From NCBI RefSeq assembly GCF_040183065.1, contig NC_091117.1:95754001-95818000 (forward strand): DNA of 64,000 nucleotides, given 5' to 3'. The notes under the pieces were generated by a model. It did no database searches, was not told where the DNA came from, and saw only the letters and a program-made list of their open reading frames with translations. The stretch's first letter is position 1. The number at the start of each line of letters is the position of its first letter. The stretch comes from Periplaneta americana (taxonomy: Eukaryota > Arthropoda > Insecta > Blattodea > Blattidae). Positions 58,681-64,000 of this stretch are shown here, in pieces. The translations under genes and the position numbers were made by a program.

Positions 58681-59079
58681 GCAACAACCATAACAAGAAA
58701 GAGTGAAGAGTATATTCCATCGATCCTGCTACCACCTATAGGCAAAATACTTGAAAAGGGCGTTAAATCAGATAATTTCAAAATATCAGGCATACAATTT
58801 ATGAAAAGGGGGACATCTCTTGATTTTTTAAAAAAATCCGTCAGATCCCGGACAAAGGCCTAAAAAGGAGGACATGCCCGAACAAAAGAGGACGTCTGAT
58901 CACCCTAATTACATGTATCTTTTTCAATTTCTAAACAAATTTCTTTTAACTTCTGATAAAGTTAATAAAGTTTCGCATAATCTATTTTAGGCGCTTCAGA
59001 AATAAATTTCTTGCAGCCATGGTGGATACTACATGTGGGGTAGACAGAACACGATTTGTAAAAAGAAGAGATCAATTAC

Positions 59080-59202
59080 TTGTCGGGTTTGCTTAAGCTG
59101 CTGTGCAACACTTGGAGGTAACATCTGAAACAGCAATGTATCACTTATCCTTTTTTCTTTCTTCAACTCCTTCGCCTTCTGTGCTAGATTAGCTGAGTAC
59201 AT
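59080..59202 (-). CDS. Guanylyl cyclase exon (signalling helix)
   Basis: The acceptor TTGCAG ends at 59203, and the donor CAA|GTAATT begins at 59079. It has 41 codons in phase 0, MYSANLAQKAKELKKEKRIS then DTLLFQMLPPSVAQQLKQTR. This is the dimerising signalling helix and the LLxxMLP segment that precede the catalytic domain in receptor-type guanylyl cyclases. The Met is internal to the protein, not a start. The preceding exon (membrane segment expected) could not be found up to 64000. Confidence 0.93.
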
Positions 59203-59450
59203 CTGCAAGCAAATGAGACACATACATTATAAATAACATCTACATTAAATTAATTCATAATGGGCAAGAAAATTAGTTGCTCATTAACTTGACTAACAAA
59301 ATGATTAACTAAAATCTGGTTAACTTTTATGACAGTACCGGTATTGGTATTTCATAATAGTCACATTTTTAATTAAAATATTGTAAGGCAAGTATAATGT
59401 CACTTGATTATCAATTGCAAAATAACATAAGCTTACTGTATCCTTTGGTA

Positions 59451-59451
<1 letters not shown>

Positions 59452-59500
<49 letters not shown>

Positions 59501-59518
59501 GGCCTATTATTATTATTT
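59452..59518. repeat. (ATT)n microsatellite
   Basis: About 20 ATT units with one GGCCT interruption. The poly-Asn frame on the minus strand is its translation. Confidence 0.97.
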
Positions 59519-60111
59519 TGTGCCAATAACAAACTTTATTAAAAATTCGAATTCAATAATTAATTACTTTTTATTATTATAGTGTGATAACTCAATTTTA
59601 GTTAAAACCACATAAAATAGTGCATTTTATGAATTGACCCTAATCTCATTTTGTTTTCGGACGAACTTTGGTTTCACTTACACGACTATGTTACTACACA
59701 AAACAATTTTATAGCTGAAAAGGTCAGATTGGAAAAATTATGTTTGCCAGGGAATCACAAGAATGGTAAGAGTAGTCACACAACGAAATAGTATATTGCG
59801 ATACTAGGTTGGTAAGTGCATTATAACAAAGGCGAGGGAAAGATTGAAAAAACGAGGCGCTTGCACAGAGTTTTTTTAATTCCCAAGACTCTGTCAAGCA
59901 CTTAACGCCTGTGTATTGCATATTACTTTTTGCACAATCGTAATTTATATCTTTACTTTTTTTATTATGTATCTTAGTTATGTATTAATTTTGAACTGAA
60001 CATTTGTCATTTTATATATTATTTTAATGTACTGAAGTACATATGATATTTCCATGCAGATATTCTGCATCATCATACAATGAAAGAGTAATGGAACGGA
60101 GAAAAATTCTC

Positions 60112-60178
60112 TCTGGCACCGGGATTTGAACCCGGGTTTTCAGCTGTACGTGCTGATGCTTTATCCACTAAGCCACAC
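60112..60178 (-). tRNA. tRNA-like unit, inverted, lacking its first four bases
   Basis: The minus strand reads GTGTGGCTTAGTGGATAAAG through GGTTCAAATCC to TGCCAGA. The acceptor 5' strand is cut off at the inversion junction with TCTTTCATCG, so a full acceptor stem cannot form. Confidence 0.5.
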
Positions 60179-60437
60179 TCTTTCATCGTAAGATGACGCA
60201 GAATATCTGCATGGAAATATCATATGTACTTCGGTACATTAAAATAATATATGATATGCGTAAATCACTTCTTCAGCGCTTATTCCGTCGGATCCCGGCC
60301 AACTAGACACTCATAACGAGTGCACCTCAGCACTACGTTCATAGACATCTATGACGTAGTGCAGAGGGCGGCCACTAGAGGGAACCCAAGAGTTGGAACT
60401 TAAACTGAGACGATTCTGTCCAACACTGGGATGGGTG

Positions 60438-60508
60438 TCCAGTGTGGCTTAGTGGATAAAGCATCAGCATGTAGAGCTGAAAACCCGGGTTCAAATCCCG
60501 GTGCCGGA
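60438..60508 (+). tRNA. tRNA-like cloverleaf with T33 and GTA anticodon position
   Basis: 71 bases with the same fold as the 52-kb units. The anticodon loop is ATGTAGA, so base 33 is the canonical T here. The acceptor is TCCAGTG/TGCCGGA (one A-C mismatch). A TTTTT run follows 7 bases downstream. Confidence 0.55.
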
Positions 60509-60555
60509 GAGAATTTTTCTCCATTCCATTACTCTTTCATCGTATTTGTCATTTT

Positions 60556-61453
60556 GTTAATGACAATGTGTAATTTGGTAGGTGAAAGTTTTTTTATATT
60601 CTTTTGTTTTATTTGTTGGATACGACTGTCTTTATAAAAAAGAATCGATGGAATAAGATGTTCAAATTAATTAATAGAATGCTATTGCAATATACTAAAT
60701 TGAAGTGTCTGAAACTTTTTCTATAAATGAAGAGAATGAAGGTCTTTTCCCCATAACATTTAATATTTGTTCAAACTTCACGTTCAATTTTAATATTAAT
60801 AAACGAAGTTACAGCTTGTTTTGTCAGAGTTCTTGTTCTTTTTTAATTTACGAGTGACTGTATGTCAAGTTTGTAGAGAATTTACTTACTGCACTGTTAT
60901 TTCCAGCGTTTATTCTTTTTTTCGTCTTAAATAAATAGCGTTCTTTTTGTTTTATGATAATCTGGTTATAATGTTAAATAAATTTCTATGGTTATGTTGT
61001 TTTCTCCTTTAGAATCACAGACGCTATATACAATAAATAAAATCTCAAAAAGTTTTGAAGTGTGGCTATAACACTTTTTCATTAATTCATACATATGATT
61101 TAATATTATTCCTCTATTCTTCTTGGTTCATAAAAGCCATTTCAACTCTTTTTTTTTTCTTTCTCCACCTTAATGTATATTATGACGTACTAGTCTTACA
61201 TTTCATTCGATTCTTTCAACCTCCTTTCCCATTTCACAGATAATGGCCAAATAAGGAGACCTATTTACAAATTCCACTTTTTCTTAAAATTCAATTAGTT
61301 TATCGTACAAGCATCCATACTACAACGTGTAACAATTTTTCTTAAATCCTGTTCTTTGGTTTTATTATTATTAACGTTCAATCAATAAGCATACTTTGTG
61401 AAGATTACGAGCAATTTGTTTTTAAAAGGAAAGTTTTCAGTTATTGCTACACA
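60556..61453. other. No recognised gene
   Basis: AT-rich sequence. The preceding cyclase exon might be expected in this direction but I could not recognise one. Confidence 0.4.
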
Positions 61454-62640
61454 CAGGGGCGGCTTTAGAGGTAGTGCCGTTGTGCCATGGCACTACCAGA
61501 ATACAGAAGGAAATGGAGAATTCATATTTTCCGCTCAAAACCTGAGAGAAACAAGTTACGCTTATACAACCTCTACCGTCAATATGATCTTTGCAGCGAA
61601 ACATGTTGTAACCAGTGTTTGGAGGATGGATCTGTGCCAGGCACTACATCCCATAAGAAATATAATGGGATGCGTGCGCAGTCTTCATGTTCGCTCGTTC
61701 TTTTCAGCATCTAAAGCATGATCTAAAATGTGCCAGGTACAAATTGCCGCTGGCTTTTGTAATGCTTGTAAAACTGTATACATCCCCATTTTCTACGCCG
61801 ATCCCTTACTACCTCTCGCTCTGTCTGCCCTTTCACTTTGTCGGAACAAGTTTCGTAGAGCGAAGACTGCAACAATAAGATAATAAAATCTCTCCCGGTT
61901 TCTTGAAAACATGCTTGAGAAAGTTTTCACTTTATTATCTCTACAACAGTACCAATTGTAGTGTGAACGTGTTAAGTCGTGAGGTTGTCATCGTAATAGT
62001 GATCGTGTTATTGTGTTGTGTACTGTGAAAAAATGAACTCGGTTGGCGCTTTATTGAAATCTCCGTTTTCAACATTAACATATGAAAACAAACTTCGTGT
62101 TAAAGAATTAGGCAGACCTATACCGCACTTAAATATTCATCAAAAGCAGCAAAGTGCTGAAGTTAATAGATCTCGCAAATTCAACCCAGATATTTATTTA
62201 AAAAACAACTGGTTGTGTGGATGTGATGTCAAAAATGCGTTCTTCTGTTTCCCGTGTGTTCTGTTCCGAGGTGAGCTTAGCTGGTCAAAAGTGGGTGTAA
62301 CAGATTTAGTACATTTATGGGGTAAAATAAAAACACATCATAAGTCAAAGGTTAATATGAATAACGTCTTCAGTTTGTCTATGCTGGGTAAAGTGAACAT
62401 TGAAAATCAGTTAAATTCACACTACAGACTCGCGATTGCAAAACACAATGAGCAAGTTGATAAAAACAGATATGTGTTAAATTTAATAATAAATTGCATA
62501 TGATTTTGTGGGGCACTAGATTTAGCACTAACAGGACACGATGAATCTGAGGAGTTTTGTTTGCAAAATAGACAACTTCAACAAAAAATGATGGATTTAT
62601 TTTCAAGTCAGAAGAATCGGCGAATGGGTTTTATCTATCG
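61454..62640 (+). mobile_element. hAT element, 5' part (ZMYM1-like)
   Basis: The left terminus CAGGGGCGGCTTTAGAGG at 61454 is a hAT-type end. A transposase frame follows from 62033. I could not find the matching right end or an 8-bp duplication, so the element is truncated or extends beyond later insertions. Confidence 0.6.
62033..62640 (+). pseudogene. hAT transposase N-terminal part, frameshifted
   Basis: The best start is MNSVGALLKSPFSTLTYENK at 62033 (an in-frame Met lies five codons upstream). KELGRPIPHLNIHQKQQSAE and LKNNWLCGCDVKNAFFCFPC form the TTF-type zinc-finger region. VDKNRYVLNLIINCI precedes a frameshift near 62500, after which FCGALDLALTGHDESEEFC continues in another frame. 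It stops at about 62648. It is the same family as 14870-15790. The catalytic domain is missing. Confidence 0.82.
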
Positions 62641-62702
62641 CGCATATTAACCTGGTCAACAAAAGTGCTCAAGTGCTCCAGTTGTATAAATTTTGGTGAG
62701 TG

Positions 62703-62703
<1 letters not shown>

Positions 62704-62778
<75 letters not shown>

Positions 62779-62780
62779 GA
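62704..62780. repeat. (ATT)n microsatellite
   Basis: About 25 ATT units next to the truncated hAT. Confidence 0.97.
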
Positions 62781-62899
62781 GACGAGAATTTCATGCACTA
62801 TAAAATCCCAAAATATGCATGCATTCATGCACTATCAAACAATGAAATATGCATGATCAAGCGAAAAATACATTAAAATATGCACTTATACTTTTGTTT

Positions 62900-63260
62900 C
62901 AAATGTCTTATTTCACTTCACTTTTTTTGCACAGTTAAAAACCTAACAACATTTTTAAATTGGTTTCTGTGAGGTTCCTGCACTTGTCATCAATATGTTT
63001 TTGTAGGCAGAGAATGACCTCTCTATATTGCAAGAAGTTACGGGTTTAAACTTGAATGAACATATTTGTGACAGTGTCAGGTCAAATTCTTCATTCAAGT
63101 TTTCGCCACAAATAACCTTCTTCACTGAACAAAAGAATCCGCAGTCCGGGTTAGCATTTATGACCCTGTCCAATTTGTTTTTCGCCGCTACATCCACTTT
63201 CCCACGGGCATAAGTGAGGGATCTATGAAATTCATTGCAGATTCTTTCTTTTGTTCCATT
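62900..63260 (-). pseudogene. C-terminal hAT-like (DUF659-type) transposase fragment
   Basis: On the minus strand, KNKLDRVINANPDCGFF leads to LTLSQICSFKFKPVTSCNIE and RSFSAYKNILM. The F.Y.PVTS...ERSFS.YK pattern is the C-terminal dimerisation segment of a hAT-like family. GCATATTT-rich repeats at 62780-62900 are probably its terminal region. Only this end is present. Confidence 0.65.
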
Positions 63261-63289
63261 CTTACAATATGTGAAACAGATGCGACATG

Positions 63290-64000
63290 ATTAGATTAGA
63301 TTAGATTAGATTTATTTATTTAACCTGGTAGAGATAAGGCCGTCAGGCCTTCTCTGCCCCTCTACCAGGGGATTACAACTATAATATGAACAATAATATT
63401 ACAATTAATATTAAATTTACAATTACGATTACAATAAAAATTAAAGTACGACAAGAATACCTGATTAATGAAAGCTAGACATTTTATCATAGAAGTTAAG
63501 AACAAAGAATATTTTTGTATTTACTAAATTACAAATTAAACCTACAATAACAAAATTCTATAGTGATGAAATTACCGGATATTGAGATATTTTGTGGTAG
63601 ATTAAAAGAACTATTTACAAGAAACCATGTCTGAACGAGTCTCAATTACTGACCAAGTGCCTAGTAAGTTTGCGTTTGAATTGAATTTTATTTCGACAGT
63701 CCCTGATGCTAGCAGGTAACGAATTCCAGAGTCTTGGCAGGGCTATTGTGAAAGAGGATGAGTATGAGGAGGTGCGATGGGATGGTATTGTTAGTATTGT
63801 TTCATGGCGAGAGCGTGTGTTCAGATTGTGGTGGGAAGAAAGGTAAGTGAAGCGAGACGACAGGTACGAAGGAATAGAAGAGTTCAAGATTTCGAAGAGA
63901 AAGAGAAGTGAATGTAAATTTCTTTTCTTATCTAGTTTAAGCCAACCTATTGCTTCCAGGGATGGGGTAATATGATCATATTTACGAACATTGCTTACAA
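63290..64000 (-). mobile_element. LINE 3' end (Jockey/CR1-like), continuing past the window
   Basis: On the minus strand the frame from the window edge reads HITPSLEAIGWLKLDKKRNL, SSRFTYLSSHHNLNTRSRHE, PRLWNSLPASIRDCRNKIQF and KRKLTRHLVSN, the C-terminus of a non-LTR reverse transcriptase, with stop at 63642-63644. A 3' untranslated region with an AAGGCCTGACGGCC hairpin and an AATCT-repeat tail (63293-63312) follows. The RT domain proper lies beyond 64000. Confidence 0.85.

Larger units (their letters stand above)
57547..58907. mobile_element. 8-bp-TSD element (hAT-like) hosting two nested repeats
   Basis: Ends TAGGGTGACCAGA and inverted TAGGGTGATCAGA, with the exact octamer ATTACATG at 57539-57546 and 58908-58915. 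Internal repeats near the ends use GAGGACAGAAA/AGGAGGACA motifs. The 1,361 bp contain MITE copy 2 (57808-57989) and a long inverted repeat (58071-58680), so most of the length is later insertion. No transposase belongs to the outer element. hAT is inferred from the 8-bp duplication. Confidence 0.85.
41740..59202 (-). other. Guanylyl cyclase gene, 3' part (six coding exons)
   Basis: The gene makes cGMP from GTP. Six minus-strand exons splice with consistent phases into the last 262 residues: signalling helix (1-41), catalytic domain (42-216) and a short tail (217-262). Metal-binding Asp 56 and Asp 100, guanine-selecting Glu 96 and Cys 168, and transition-state Asn 175 and Arg 179 are all present, so the product should be an active guanylyl, not adenylyl, cyclase. 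The sequence resembles receptor-type cyclases, and the start of the signalling helix reminds me of insect cyclases with a NIT-type sensor. The sensor and membrane exons are not visible. Introns carry many transposons, none disrupting an exon. Confidence 0.93.
60014..60543 (+). mobile_element. Second tRNA-bearing composite element with 12-bp TSD
   Basis: The exact 12-mer ATTTGTCATTTT lies at 60002-60013 and 60544-60555. The element opens with an inverted segment (tail plus a nearly complete tRNA-like sequence on the minus strand, 60014-60178). One direct unit body follows, then a plus-strand tRNA-like unit and the CATTACTCTTTCATCG end seen at 53316. The body has deletions relative to the 52-kb unit. 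The hairpins GTAC-TTCG-GTAC and TCATAGA-CA-TCTATGA are kept. Confidence 0.88.

Noticed and set aside
59724-59921. Minus-strand frame as the upstream cyclase exon
   Set aside because: No similarity to cyclase membrane or linker sequence and no fitting donor before the exon at 59202.

Overview
The window is eukaryotic and almost certainly from an insect of the cockroach/termite group. The reasons are AT-rich DNA, GT-AG introns, several tRNA-headed SINE families whose sequence I recognise from cockroach genomes, and very dense LINE, Penelope-like, hAT and Tc1/mariner debris. There are no rRNA genes, operons or CRISPR arrays.

Only one host gene can be followed with confidence. It is a guanylyl cyclase on the minus strand whose last six coding exons lie at 59202-59080, 54828-54739, 54536-54413, 48960-48742, 46008-45917 and 41880-41740. 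All splice sites and reading phases agree and give the final 262 residues: signalling helix, complete cyclase domain, C-terminal tail. The 5' exons lie beyond what I can see. Its introns, 1 to 6 kb long, carry most of the elements between 42 and 59 kb. A second, weaker candidate is a promoter plus first coding exon at 1536-1680 (+).

Region by region: 0.6-5.8 kb has SINEs and a decayed DDE transposase split by a SINE, a Penelope-like element (PLE) and another SINE. 6-9.4 kb has a hAT remnant and a dead LINE copy. 11.6-12.9 kb has a repeat-protein remnant split by a small hAT. 13.1-19.1 kb has another DDE remnant, a hAT flanked by 166-bp direct repeats, and a 5'-truncated LINE with an open reverse transcriptase frame. 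20.6-25.6 kb has SINEs and an internally deleted hAT holding a palindrome with tRNA-like arms. 27.5-28.9 kb is an apparently intact Tc1 element. 29.8-37.3 kb is a CR1/Jockey-like LINE with a GDSL-esterase ORF1, broken by a hAT, a PLE and a hAT MITE. 38.5-45 kb has mariner and hAT remnants and an internally deleted LINE. 45-61 kb is the cyclase intron territory with several MITEs and an unusual tRNA-bearing structured repeat. 61.4-64 kb has hAT fragments and a LINE 3' end running off the window.

The strongest candidate for something undescribed is the tRNA-bearing repeat at 52317-53316 and 60014-60543, with a relative near 50 kb. It has 382-bp tandem units, a full tRNA cloverleaf followed by a T-run, several tight hairpins, an inverted 5' segment, and exact 12-bp target-site duplications (TSDs) around the whole composite. 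This looks like a mobile structured RNA, possibly moved by Penelope-like machinery.
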